Below are positions 10,803-21,463 of a stretch of 64,000 bases of DNA, piece by piece. Origin of the DNA: Adineta steineri (lineage: Eukaryota > Rotifera > Eurotatoria > Adinetida > Adinetidae); assembly GCA_905250115.1 (NCBI GenBank), contig CAJNOI010000004.1:507253-571252 (forward strand), in the 5' to 3' direction. The notes under the pieces were generated by a model, which had not been told where the DNA came from, ran no database searches, and worked only from the letters and a program-made list of their open reading frames with translations. Within the stretch, counting starts at the first letter, position 1; every line of letters begins with the position of its first letter. The position numbers were made by a program, and so were the translations under genes.

Positions 10803-11453
10803 GATGACCCGACAGTTGAGCCCCCAACAATTGAGCCCCAACAATTGAGCCCCGACAATTGAGCCCTCGACAGTTGAGCTCCCCGACAATTGAGCCCTCG
10901 ACAATTGAGATCCCGACAATTGAGCCTCATATATAGAGAAGATAATAGAGAACACAGAAACTTTGTATGTGATTTATTAAATGAATTTTAAAGTAGAGCA
11001 TACAGATATGCGAAATCTTTTGATGGCACCAATGGCCAGCTAGAACACCCTTCTTTGATTGAATCAGTCATCTTTAGTAAAACAAATAATGTTTCGGAAT
11101 AAATTTCGTTTATTTAAGTAATCGACACAATTGCTTGTGTACTTATCTGTTATTATTATTACAAAATGTCAGTTGTAAAATCCTCCAGAACACTCACATC
11201 TTCTCTAGTATCTTCTTTACATTTGATTACAAGAGAAATGTAGTTTAAAAGAGCACGCTCTCTATTTAGTTTTTGATGTTAATGTTATTCTGGTGAAGTA
11301 AAATTAGTTTCTGGTGTTCTCTAATTTCTTCTCTATATATGGGGCTCAGTTGTCGGGAGCTCAATTGTCGGGGGCTCAATTGTCGGGGAGCTCAACTGTC
11401 GGGGGGCTCAACTGTCGAGGGCTCAATTGTCGGAGCTCAACTGTCGGTGTACC
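10803..11453. mobile_element. Foldback-like element with tandem-repeat inverted arms and 9-bp duplication
   Basis: The left arm (about 10810-10964) has eight tandem units of about 15 bp, consensus GACAATTGAGCCCC, followed by a unique stretch starting ATATATAGAGAAGA. The right arm (about 11304-11446) is its inverse: the unique stretch in reverse complement, then seven units reading GGGGCTCAATTGTC. The spacer between the arms is about 340 bp of AT-rich sequence without a convincing ORF. The direct repeat TATTGTAGT lies immediately outside at 10794-10802 and 11454-11462, as a 9-bp target-site duplication. Tandem-repeat inverted arms plus 9-bp duplications are the hallmark of Drosophila Foldback elements, and Mutator-like elements also make 9-bp duplications. 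It encodes no transposase, so it would be non-autonomous. Confidence 0.75.
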
Positions 11454-12601
11454 TATTGTAGTTGGTGATATATATATATCTTCTATATTGAGATACTCAC
11501 CAACATAGCATGCGGAATTTGTTGGTGGTAGAACTGCTGGTGATGATAGGAAAAAGTCATTAGTACCCCCAGGAGAAGAATTCAAAGATATAGAAATAAG
11601 AAATAATCATCACTATTCAGCCATGACTAAAATCGAAATGATTATGTGTCTACGTCGAGTTTTATTACCTGTACAAGTAGAGTGTGCTTGCACAAGCGAC
11701 GTTTTGCGATGACGTTATTTTTCGCAAATGCACGCAGTGTTTATACAAAAAAAATATTGTTAACACAACCAATGCATTACGTTTGTTTCTGTTATGCATA
11801 AAATCAACAATTCGATTTACCAGGTAGCTTCACATATGACGCTGTCAGAAAAAAATGTCAAATATTTGTCTACTTTCAAAAGAACGTAGGTGATGCTGAA
11901 AAATTTCACTGACTTATTCATCTTTTCAAACGACGCATAGTAGTAATTGTACGTCATGACTTAACGGTGCTGGGCTTATATGCCCATCTATGTATATACG
12001 AAAGGCAATTGTTCAAAAAGTTAGAATGATACGAAATTGTCTGGTGTTGGATTCACATATCTGTCCAGTCAAAAGACTATTCTCCTCATGATTTCAATCA
12101 TTACTCGTAAAGCTGAAAATTTTGCTATGTTTGTGCATATAGTACATCAGAAATGTACATCTATGCCGCTGCCTCTCGTTGATCCCTTGAATGTAAGAAA
12201 GTCTTAGGAAGTAGCAATCTTTTCTTTGTGAGATTGATAATGCGGCAATACAAGAACTTTTGAACCGCTTAACGCATCAGAATGAATCTCTACTGATCTG
12301 AATGTCTATACCATTAGCTTCATCGAGTTCTTTGAAAAGAGTTAAAAGTCATAATTGATTTACTCTGACTATATATCTCAAAAGATTTACGCTCCATCGG
12401 ATCCTATCGGATGTGGATATGTTCGTTTGGATTTTGGTGTAAGTTTGTCGGATTTCGACAAAACCCAGATCGAAGTGCGACCGATCGGATTGTTTCTCCT
12501 GGGTAATGGTGAAGAATACCGCCAGAGGTCTTTGACGGGAGCAAACCTTAATGAAATTCAACGAATTCACTAAGATTTTTTACAGAGTATTTCTATTATT
12601 T

Positions 12602-12685
12602 GGAGGGTGTGGCTGTGGCTGTTGTTCTTATCTCACACCAAAACCCACAACCTCACTCACCCTCACCCACCCACGCCCACACCGC
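12602..12685. repeat. Telomere-like microhairpin copy H
   Basis: The G-rich arm GGAGGGTGTGGCTGTGGCTG is followed by a spacer and then a long C-rich arm with CCTCACTCACCCTCACCC and CGCCCACACCGC. Same layout as the other fold-backs. It lies about 230 bp past the stop codon of the beta-lactamase-type gene. Confidence 0.6.
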
Positions 12686-12915
12686 ATAAATAACGTGTAA
12701 TCTTTAAAGACACGATACTTTTGTAAAGAAACGATCTTTACCATGCCCAATCGCACGTATTACAATAGTAGTAACAAGCATCTTAATGTTTAGTGCTCCG
12801 GAAAAATGTTATCCGACAGAAAAATTCCCTCTTTCTAGTTCTTGAAATAATAGATATTGTGAATAGTTAACAGTTCGGAATTTAATTGATGTGTTTCGAA
12901 TTCATTTTGTACAGA

Positions 12916-15009
12916 CTAGCGAACTAAGTGAATACAGATCAAAACGAGGATGGGTTCGAAACTAATTATTGCATATGACGCCGCTGTTGAAGTAACAATT
13001 TCAGGAGGTTGTCCTTGTTCTTGCCAAGCGAGATAAATGTTGATAATACCTGCCTTAGTTTCCCAAACCGCATCGTCGTTAGCAACATTTGTTGTGATTA
13101 AAAGTGCCATCGGCTGAATCAGTCGAGGATAAACTACAACATAAGCGTACCAGAGAGTATTGCTGCCAGTGTGCCAGAGCGATAGACCAAGATTGTCTCT
13201 ATTACTAATCATTCCAGATAGTGAATCTTGAGAATTAGGAGTAGAAGATAAAGGAAAAACATATTGGGTATGAATGTTTTGCCACATGTAAGGTGAAAGT
13301 AAATAAGGTGAGGTTGTTGAGTTAAGGAAGCTGCTGTTTATAGGAGCAAAGCCGAATGGCATTAAGTCACGTCCTTCTTGTAAATGACAAGCAACGAATT
13401 TAGCCCAATCATTCAGGCTTGCGTGGACCGTACCTGCAGGCCCCCAAGCTTTAAAATTATCAGCATCAGTACTGTGTAATATACCAGCTGCATCCTCGTA
13501 ATGACCAAATGGTTGAGTAGCGAAAGAATTCAATGGTACCTGTTCAGTAGGTGAGCCGAATCCTGCGGTAATCATTCCTAAAGGATCAAATAATTGTTGT
13601 TGAATGATCGATTCCCATGGTAAGGACCAAATCTCTTCTAAGATTAATCCTAATAAAATAAAATTATTGTTCGAATAAGACGAAGCTACAGGAACATTAA
13701 TCGACGGTGGTGGACTGGGAATGGTCATCGATAATAGTAGACTTAAATGATAACGACGTGAAGGTAAGGAATAGTTGCTACAGGATTCCTTACTACCATT
13801 TATTTCCAACGCTGATTCTTCAGCGTAATGTTCAGGAAGGAACGCTGTGTCAAGCGCTTCAATGCCCGAGGCATGAGTCAATAGATGAGCGACAGTCACA
13901 TATTTCCATGAGATATGCATCGTTAAACCACAAGAATAGGGAGACTTGGCGAAATAACCAGCGACATTAGAGAAATTGGCGCAAATACATGAAGTTGACG
14001 GTGGTGTTGAAGTTGGAGAGAATGGTAAATAAGGGAAAACATCACCGACAGTAGTAGTAAGGTTTAATTTGTTTGCTTGAATCAACATTTGAATGAGAAT
14101 GGCTGTCATTGATTTGGTGTCCGATCCGAGATGCCATTTATCACCGACTGTTACTACCTCTGGAGTTACTGCATCAGCCCGACGAACACCGGCGACCACC
14201 GTTGACACAGGAATAAATGGACAGATCACATGTGCTGGTGACTGTGCTCCTGTGTACGATTGTAAGGTAGGCATTTGAATGATCGAAGCACCAATGGCCG
14301 GTATGTCACTATATTTATTTTGGATTCTTTGTGATATGGAGAGTATCGTCTCGTTGAGATGAATATTGCTGGCAGAAACTGTGTTAGTGCATGGTGATCC
14401 TATTAACTGAATGAATGGAGCGGCAGTACCAGCACCAAAAGTATATGGTGCGGCTAAAAGACTAGGGAATGATCCATTCACAGTAGTAAAGTTGTTAGCT
14501 GGAATAAGCCATGTTGAATTGGCGGGACTAGTAGCGAATAGCGCGACATAACCAGCACCATCATTACTAGAGCCAGCATACCAATAGGCGACACTATAGC
14601 TAACACCGGCTGTAAGATTGACTGGTTCATCGAATGGTAAAGTCCATGGGTTAATGTGCACATTCGACAACTCGACTGCAGAAACGGTAATTGTTGCCGT
14701 CTGTGCGATCAGCACCGATGCAGCGTTATAGAGAGCGGCTCTGACAGTAAGAGAGACGTTATTTTGGCGAGCAAACATGACAAGAGCAGTAATCTGAACG
14801 GTAGAGGAAAGTTGGAATGGCGTCTGAAAAAAAACATCGGTGGCAATTGTCACAGGATAGGAGAAGTTTGATGAAAGAATCGGACCATTAGATAAGAGAA
14901 CTTTTGGCTCACCCAAAATGGAGCAGAAGAAATTAGGGGTCAATGTTGATGAAGTGAGTCCAGGCCAATACCAACAAAGAACAAGTACAACGAGACAATG
15001 AAGATGCAT
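12916..15009 (-). CDS. Secreted beta-lactamase-family serine hydrolase
   Basis: Intronless, 697 residues. A hydrophobic N-terminus (MHLHCLVVLVLCWYWPGLTS) is a signal peptide. Residues about 30-205 form a beta-rich domain of unknown type (YPVTIATDVFFQTPFQLSS, GVSYSVAYWYAG). The rest is the class C beta-lactamase/penicillin-binding-protein-like serine hydrolase fold: SxxK nucleophile motif S296-D-T-K299, HLLTHASGI about 375-383, YxN motif Y445-S-N447 and HTG 613-615. All three catalytic motifs are intact. A C-terminal hydrophobic stretch (IISFEPILVLICIHLV) suggests a membrane or GPI anchor. Related animal proteins (LACTB, LACTBL1) and bacterial esterases or peptidases act on diverse amides and esters; antibiotic hydrolysis should not be assumed. 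Absence of introns, visibly higher GC than the neighbours and a repeat-rich setting fit horizontal origin, though this is an inference. Confidence 0.85.
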   Translation of the reverse strand: MHLHCLVVLVLCWYWPGLTSSTLTPNFFCSILGEPKVLLSNGPILSSNFSYPVTIATDVFFQTPFQLSSTVQITALVMFARQNNVSLTVRAALYNAASVLIAQTATITVSAVELSNVHINPWTLPFDEPVNLTAGVSYSVAYWYAGSSNDGAGYVALFATSPANSTWLIPANNFTTVNGSFPSLLAAPYTFGAGTAAPFIQLIGSPCTNTVSASNIHLNETILSISQRIQNKYSDIPAIGASIIQMPTLQSYTGAQSPAHVICPFIPVSTVVAGVRRADAVTPEVVTVGDKWHLGSDTKSMTAILIQMLIQANKLNLTTTVGDVFPYLPFSPTSTPPSTSCICANFSNVAGYFAKSPYSCGLTMHISWKYVTVAHLLTHASGIEALDTAFLPEHYAEESALEINGSKESCSNYSLPSRRYHLSLLLSMTIPSPPPSINVPVASSYSNNNFILLGLILEEIWSLPWESIIQQQLFDPLGMITAGFGSPTEQVPLNSFATQPFGHYEDAAGILHSTDADNFKAWGPAGTVHASLNDWAKFVACHLQEGRDLMPFGFAPINSSFLNSTTSPYLLSPYMWQNIHTQYVFPLSSTPNSQDSLSGMISNRDNLGLSLWHTGSNTLWYAYVVVYPRLIQPMALLITTNVANDDAVWETKAGIINIYLAWQEQGQPPEIVTSTAASYAIISFEPILVLICIHLVR

Positions 15010-15956
15010 GTGATACTGAACAACGATGGTTGTTGAAAGTGATGAGAATGAACAGTTGAAACTACAAATTAGTGCGAGAAAGTCTTGTCAACTCGTTCAT
15101 AAATAAAATAAACAAGACGAAAATCATTCGTACCAAATAGCATCTTAGGCTTTGATTTTATGTTTTTACATAAGTACTCATCCTTGTGAACCATTCGAAA
15201 AGATACATGAATATGCTCTGCTGGTTGAATGAAATTTTCATTTTGACATATAATTTAAATAATGAAAGTTCAGATCGATAGTTCAAGATATATAATAAGA
15301 AAATGTGTTAATTTTCAGTCAGATTTTCATAGATTTTTTTCAAATGTTTCCTGAAGATGGTTAATTTAAAAGAATTTCGTCTTATACATTATCAGAGAAA
15401 AAGACATTCGGAGGTCTTTTCTATCGCCGTTGTCGAGTTATTAAGCTTATCCTTATTCCTCTTTAATTCTAGAGCGGACATTAGTTAATTAATTATCAAC
15501 TATTTAACAATCATGTATTACTCTCCATATAGCACTCCAGCTGAAAGTTTGAGTTTATGAACCCTTTAAAAATGGCTTCTGGAATAAAAACAAAATATGT
15601 AAGACTCAGAAATCCTTTGAGAGTATTCTTATGAAACTGCAACGTATCGTCCATAGGGGTTTATTATTCTATGCTTGTCTTACAGTACACGAAGATACTT
15701 CAAACCTACCGTTACAAATAACTTCTCTTTGTTAGCTGTAATTGTTTTGTGTAAAAATACGAGTGTGTTGCACGTAGTGAAATCAAATATTTGTTTTTTT
15801 CTTTCGTATCTTCATTTTATGACTGATGTAATGTATATCCTGATAATAGTAAGATGTAGAAATCTTTAGTTTGCATTGACTCATGTGATAATACATAGAA
15901 GTTATTTACCTTTTTACTTCGTATTCTTGCTGATGTAACTCAATGCAAACCATCTT

Positions 15957-16011
15957 GAGGGTGTGGATGTGGGTGAAGGTGAGTGTAGCTACACCTTACA
16001 CACTCACTTCT
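15957..16011. repeat. Telomere-like microhairpin copy I
   Basis: GAGGGTGTGGATGTGGGTG continues into AAGGTGAGTGTAGCTACACC and ends TTACACACTCACTTC. The arms meet around the palindrome GTGTAGCTACAC, giving a nearly loop-less hairpin. It is the rightmost copy found; none was seen from 16 kb to 64 kb. Confidence 0.6.
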
Positions 16012-16349
16012 GGTTGACGAAATTATTTTTCACGTAATTCTATAAAACGAAATTTACATTGTTTTGATTTGTCTTATTAGAATGCTTTTTTCAAATTTTT
16101 ATTAACTCATTTTATCATATTAACAATGACTGAGCATATAGTAGTCGATCAAATTTCATCACAACAACTCGATAATAGTAATATATAACAATCTTATTTA
16201 GGATCATCTTACTTTAATAGCAAATAATCGAAAAAAAAGAATTTAACGAAACTTATCGTGAGACCATTATTTATTATTTTTGAAAACCAAACTACGGATT
16301 TTATATAGAAGTAAAATTTTAAAAATAAATTATCTCAAAAAAACTTTTT

Positions 16350-16820
16350 AAGGCGGCTAACTGCATCTTCTTCTTCTCGACAGATGAGTCACGATTCAAG
16401 TCTGCCACTGGTTCTTAGCATCTAAGCAACATTTTCAATCGAGAAAAAGCTTCCCATATTCGTGAGAACGTGCTGAGTGCACATCTGAAAACCGTTTTTT
16501 TTTAATTTGGTTCCGTGTGGGAGATACATAATTTTAAAAAAACCATTAATTAACACATGATGATTTCCTTATATGGTTATGTATGACTCAGTATTATGTG
16601 ATCATTGATATATAAGATACTATATGCATATACATTTTAATTATCGTTTTTTGTGACTTAAATCGATCATAATAGAGTCTAATCTATGAGAAGCACTTAT
16701 TCAATGGCTTTTTTATCTGAGTTTAATTAATTGATTTTGAGGATAAAATAAAACAAAATTTTAAGCGGTTTAACTTTCCGCGTTCATGACGGTTGTTACA
16801 CTTCTGCAGTCAGCCGCCTT
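16350..16820. repeat. Inverted repeat pair, possible small element ends
   Basis: AAGGCGGCTAACTGCA at 16350-16365 is matched in inverted orientation at 16805-16820 with one mismatch (AAGGCGGCTGACTGCA). The 440-bp interior is AT-rich with no ORF of note. It could be the ends of a MITE-like element, but I see no clear target-site duplication. Confidence 0.3.
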
Positions 16821-17757
16821 TCTCCTACTTGAACTTGCTTCAAGTGGAGGTCTAGTTTATTTATGCATTGTAGATTAAATCTAAAGATTTCTTTTTTTTA
16901 CAGATCTCAGATTTTGAATCAAAGTAATTTCATATTTATTCATTCAGTATTGACTTTTATTTAAAAAAGGTAAATGTAATGAAATGGCTATACCTATTAA
17001 AATATTGTCACGTACAAAAGTGAATAAAAAACAATGGCAGACATAATACAATATTATAATAGACTGGAATGTACTTTTTTTTAAATTATTTAACTAATGA
17101 TTATTTTGTATGTATAATTTAACAAATCACATCCTACTTTCACTCATTTTACAATTATGACATCTGTGAGTAACTTTATCCTTACAAAAAAATAACATTT
17201 TTGAATTATAATGATGAATTTTGACGACTTTTTGTTCATCATTTCAAGCTATTGAAATTGAATTCAAATAAAAAAATTTTTATTCATGATTGTTCAAATA
17301 ATGATTCAACAGTTTATGCAAGGTGAAATGAAACAAATATATATATAACAAATCTACTGAAGCCATGAAGAGAACCACATATATTCAAATAAATGTACAA
17401 AAAAAATGACTTTCTCTTGTAATATTTTTAAGTGTAAAAATATATTTATAAATAGTAAACCACTCGATGAACTGTAACTAATAGAAAGTATGTTTTTAGA
17501 TTCTATGTTTTCCTTTAAAAGAATCTCGTAGAATTAGTCATACTCATGGCAGCAGTAAAAAGAAAAATATGTTTTTAAAGCTCATTATTCAGGACAGAAC
17601 AGAAAGAACTAAAGTAAATCTAGTTTTTTTTTTCTTCTGTTCTTTTACTCAATGCTCCTTCCTTTTTTTTTATTTTTCTACGTAGTGGAAAATGCAAGGC
17701 CAAGACAACGAAACAACACATTTACTTGACGTTTGTCATTACAATATCTGAACTGAT

Positions 17758-18770
17758 ATGGTATTCATATGTGTCACATGTCCTTGTATAAAAAAATACT
17801 TACCATTACTAAGTTCGATTATTTTTTTTCTTATATTATTTTATACAAATGCTGTTGTAACAACAATTGCAGATCGTATTGCACCATATTATCAACCCGC
17901 ATTACCTGATATTGGTCATAAAATTTTACCCTATTGGAGTTATTATCAAATAAATAATTACTTAATTATAATTGGTTATGTATTTGTCTTTATCAGATTT
18001 TTACCACAATCTGACATTCGTATTACTGTTTTTCGTCGATGGTTTTTTGTACAAGGTTTAATGTTTGGTATGCGTAGTGTGTCTATTTTTGTCACTTCAC
18101 TTACTGTGCCACAGCCAGGTTGTGTTACTAATATAACAGAATTAGCAACACCAGCTGTCGAAGCATTTTATGTTATATTCGCATTACGTTCGACATGTGG
18201 TGATGTACTTTTTTCAGGTCATACAGTAGCATGTAAGTATTTTTGATATAGAAAATTAACAAATATACTAATGAGATTTTTTATTTTTGTTAAAATTTAG
18301 TCACAATTTGTGCTCTTTGTTGGACAACTTATGCTCGAGGTGAAGAATATCGACCATTCGTATTTATTTATCGTAAATGTGGTTTTACACGAGAATTTCA
18401 TTTTCCTGAATGGTTCATTCGACCTAAATTAGATGCTGTTGGAGATCCTATGACACTTTATTTAACAACTTATATTGTTTGGTCTTATTCTGTAGCTGGT
18501 TATTTAATTATTATTGCTACTCGATTTCATTATACTGTTGATGTTTTCCTTGGTTGTTTATTAACAGTATTAACTTGGTATACATATCATTCCTATGTTA
18601 AAAGACTTTTAGAGAAGAGAAGATTTCTTATTGCAAGAATATTTGTTTGGTTCGAAGGATTAGAAGGTGATGCATCAACATCCATTAGTTTACTCAATGG
18701 ACCTGTACCAAATCAACCAACAGAATTACCACCTGTTGCTGTCGTTAGTGCTGGTGATGCAAGATTTTAA
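17758..18770 (+). CDS. Sphingomyelin synthase-related membrane enzyme
   Basis: Two exons, 17758-18232 and 18301-18770, joined in phase 1; 314 residues. The signature motifs of the sphingomyelin synthase/PAP2-type family are present: CGDVLFSGHT (second conserved motif, with the catalytic His) at the end of exon 1, and HYTVDVFLG (third motif, His and Asp of the triad) in exon 2. Several hydrophobic helices surround them, as expected for a six-span enzyme. The family transfers a phosphocholine or phosphoethanolamine head group from a phospholipid to ceramide at the Golgi or plasma membrane. No SAM domain is seen, so it resembles SMS1/2 cores more than a full SMSr. The product (sphingomyelin or ceramide phosphoethanolamine) cannot be decided. 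A further 5' exon is possible. Confidence 0.85.
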
Positions 18771-19188
18771 TGAAAATTATAATCTCATCAGTGTCAGATA
18801 GAATATATTTACTTTCGACATCGTGTCATCTGTGATGACAATCTCGTGAAAATTTTATTTTATTTATGAATGAATTGTATAATAAAATTACTTATTTATA
18901 TTTGTAAAGGAAAGAGAAAAAGCTATATAGTACATGTAAAAGGGCAAAAAGATAATTTAAATAATAGAGTAACATGGTATAAAGTATCTAATATCAATAA
19001 AAAATGTCAAATCGAACTTATTTTTTTATGGTTTTACTATCATAAACCTTCAATCAAATAGTACAAACGTAAAATAACATATAATAAATAGTACATATAT
19101 TCTTGATTAACAAAACAACAATAATACAAGAGAAAAAAATCAAACGTTTTCTATGTGTTTGTTTTTCTAGTAAAAATAAACTAAAGTA
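18771..19188. other. Convergent 3' intergenic spacer
   Basis: A 418-bp AT-rich spacer between the ends of two convergent genes. Nothing beyond likely 3' untranslated sequence is seen. Confidence 0.5.
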
Positions 19189-21463
19189 CTAGAGACGACT
19201 ACTAATACCAGATAATCTATCAAAATCATCAAATGTTTCATTTGTATGACCACATTTATTTTCTCTATTGTCATTGATTGTTACTACGGTTTGTTTTGAT
19301 TCTTGTTGTTTACAACATATTAATCGTTGTCGATGATTAAATATATATTCATCATACCAACTTAATGTATGAAATGGTCTCGGTAACCATGACCATGTTT
19401 GTAATCGATGTGGTAAAAATTTTGGTGAATGAGTTTGTAGAAGATTAATAACAATAGCCATTAAAATAATCAATACAATTGGACCAAATACACCAATAAA
19501 TACATACCTAAAAACAAATAATAAATTCAAAGAGTTGAATAAAAATTCGAATAGTTCTATACCATCCAGCAAGAGATATAGCAAAAATAATTGAAGGTAT
19601 AACAAAGAATGATGCAATAATGTAAACAATAGCAAACCATCGGTATTCCGCTGTTATTGCACCTAATTTTTTAGCTAAGCTGATTGGTATATTACGCATA
19701 AATGGTATTGGAAACCAAAGAAGAATACCGAAAATATTAAAAAATGTATGACATAAAGCAATTTGTAATGAATTTCGTAGTTCTTGAGCTGTTGTTGCTG
19801 TTAATGCTGCCATCATACCAGTTATTGTTGTGCCAATATTTGAACCTAATGTAAATGGATACATTCGTTCTATTGATATAATTCCAAGGCCAACAAGTGG
19901 TGTTAAAGTTGATGTAAATATTGAACTACTTTGTACAAGTATCGTAAATATACATCCAACCTAAATATATTATTTAAATTCAAACCTAAAAATCTTATTT
20001 TTCTTACTCCAATAGCTAAATATGGTGTTAAATGATGAAAAATACCAGGAAAATCAGCATTGACTGTTTTATGTATAATTGTACTAATTGTTCCTTTCAG
20101 CATTGATTGAAGTAATTTAACAAGTAAAACAAGACATGTACAAAGACATAATAATGAAAGAACAAGAAGAAGAATGCCAATTCCCCAATCTGGCCATGTA
20201 ACTGTTGCAAATAAAAATCCACAATGTTCTTGTGGAAGTAGAATTGATGTATTATTCTCATCAGTTATATTCTTATATGAACAATAACGTTTAACAAGTG
20301 AAAGATCCGTTTCTACTGATCCAGTTGCTATATTTTGAATGACTTTTTCATCTAACTAAAAAAAACAACAAGAGAAACAAATTAAAATAAAAACAAAAAA
20401 TTTTTTTACTTGAATTATTCGATGTGTTAATGGTCTTGTTAAAGCATTTAAAAATTGTGGATTTGTACTTGCTTTTCTATCAAGACTAATTGTTCGAGTA
20501 ATAACCTCCGTCAGATGAAATAATACACCTAATTAAATAATGAATAGATAGAAAACTATTCTTTAGAATTTATTTTCTATATACCTGATACAATTTCTAA
20601 TGGTAATAAAATAATAACTGTTACCCAATTGAACATATCATGAACTGTAGCACCAGCAAAAGCTCGACGAAATTCATCTCTTCGACTCTAAAATAAATAT
20701 TCATTCAACATTTACTTAATCTATATTTACTTACTGATTGTGTTAATGCAACGATTGTATTTGTTACCGATGTACCTGTATTTGAAAAGAAAAATGAATT
20801 AAAAGATTTAAATCAATAACATCTATATACCAATATTAGCTCCTAAAAAAATTAATAATAATTTTTTCATAATAGAGAAAATAATTATCCTACCCATAAT
20901 TATTGGAATTGCTCTTCTAACTGGTAGAACTAATAAAATAAAAAATAAGAATAAATTAAATTTTTTTTAATATAAATTATATACTGGATGATGAAACCAT
21001 TGAAACAACAATAGATGTTGATGTTGATGAACTTTGAACAACTACAGTTGCTAATAATCCAAGCATAAGACCAGCAATAGGATTCGAAAGAACAGCACCT
21101 TCTGTAAATGCTTGTCCAGTTATTTTACCTAATAGAAATAAATATAGATTTTCGCTTTGAAACACAAGAAAATTATTCTTACCACCAACAAGTCGAAATG
21201 CTGAACTCATTATATCAAGTGAACATACAAAAGTATATAATAATAATAATAAGCCGATAAATTTAGTAATTAATACAACGACATGTTTTATACGTGCTGA
21301 TGTATTCATATCTATATAAAATAAATCAATAATTAAAACAGATTATATTTTAAATTTCTTTACCTTTCCATTGAATTTCGTTAGGATTAGTAATACTATC
21401 TACAACTGTATTCCATGAATCTGGAGGAATAACTTCACTTTGTGATAGTTTATCTTCTTTCAT
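19189..21463 (-). CDS. SLC34A: Sodium-dependent phosphate cotransporter, SLC34 family
   Basis: Eleven exons (21463-21364, 21311-21183, 21128-20985, 20929-20894, 20842-20831, 20775-20735, 20687-20585, 20528-20410, 20355-20008, 19960-19563, 19507-19189) give 582 residues with every phase agreeing. The two inverted Na/Pi repeats carry QSSSTSTS (about residue 105) and QSSSIFTS (about 353). Other family landmarks are [35 protein letters not shown], and [17 protein letters not shown] after the second QSSS. The large loop between repeats has Cys and NxT glycosylation sites. The protein should import inorganic phosphate with sodium across the plasma membrane. Exon 5 is only 12 nt. The cytoplasmic tail is Cys/Gln/Asn-rich and diverged. 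The gene converges on the sphingomyelin synthase-like gene. Confidence 0.92.

Larger units (their letters stand above)
9679..12915. other. Intergenic region rich in telomere-like and Foldback-like repeats
   Basis: No intact gene is seen in 3.2 kb. It holds the telomere-like array (10287-10692) with its short complementary arm, the Foldback-like element (10803-11453) and microhairpin H (12602-12685). A piece at 12390-12570 has an open frame on each strand and somewhat higher GC but no recognisable domain. Long open frames across 10196-10848 are by-products of the hexamer repeat and are not genes. Confidence 0.6.
15010..17757. other. Intergenic region, 2.7 kb
   Basis: I find no gene. It holds microhairpin I (15957-16011) and a widely spaced inverted repeat (16350-16365 and 16805-16820). 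The remainder is AT-rich, and the short open frames show no domains. Confidence 0.5.

Noticed and set aside
10196-10848. Long overlapping open frames on both strands giving HPTPTP- and GVGCGV-type proteins
   Set aside because: They are translations of the telomere-like hexamer array; tandem hexamers stay open in several frames and carry no gene signal.
10810-11446. CRISPR-like repeated units
   Set aside because: The 15-bp units are contiguous, without unique spacers, and occur as two inverted arms; this is a Foldback-type structure in a eukaryote.
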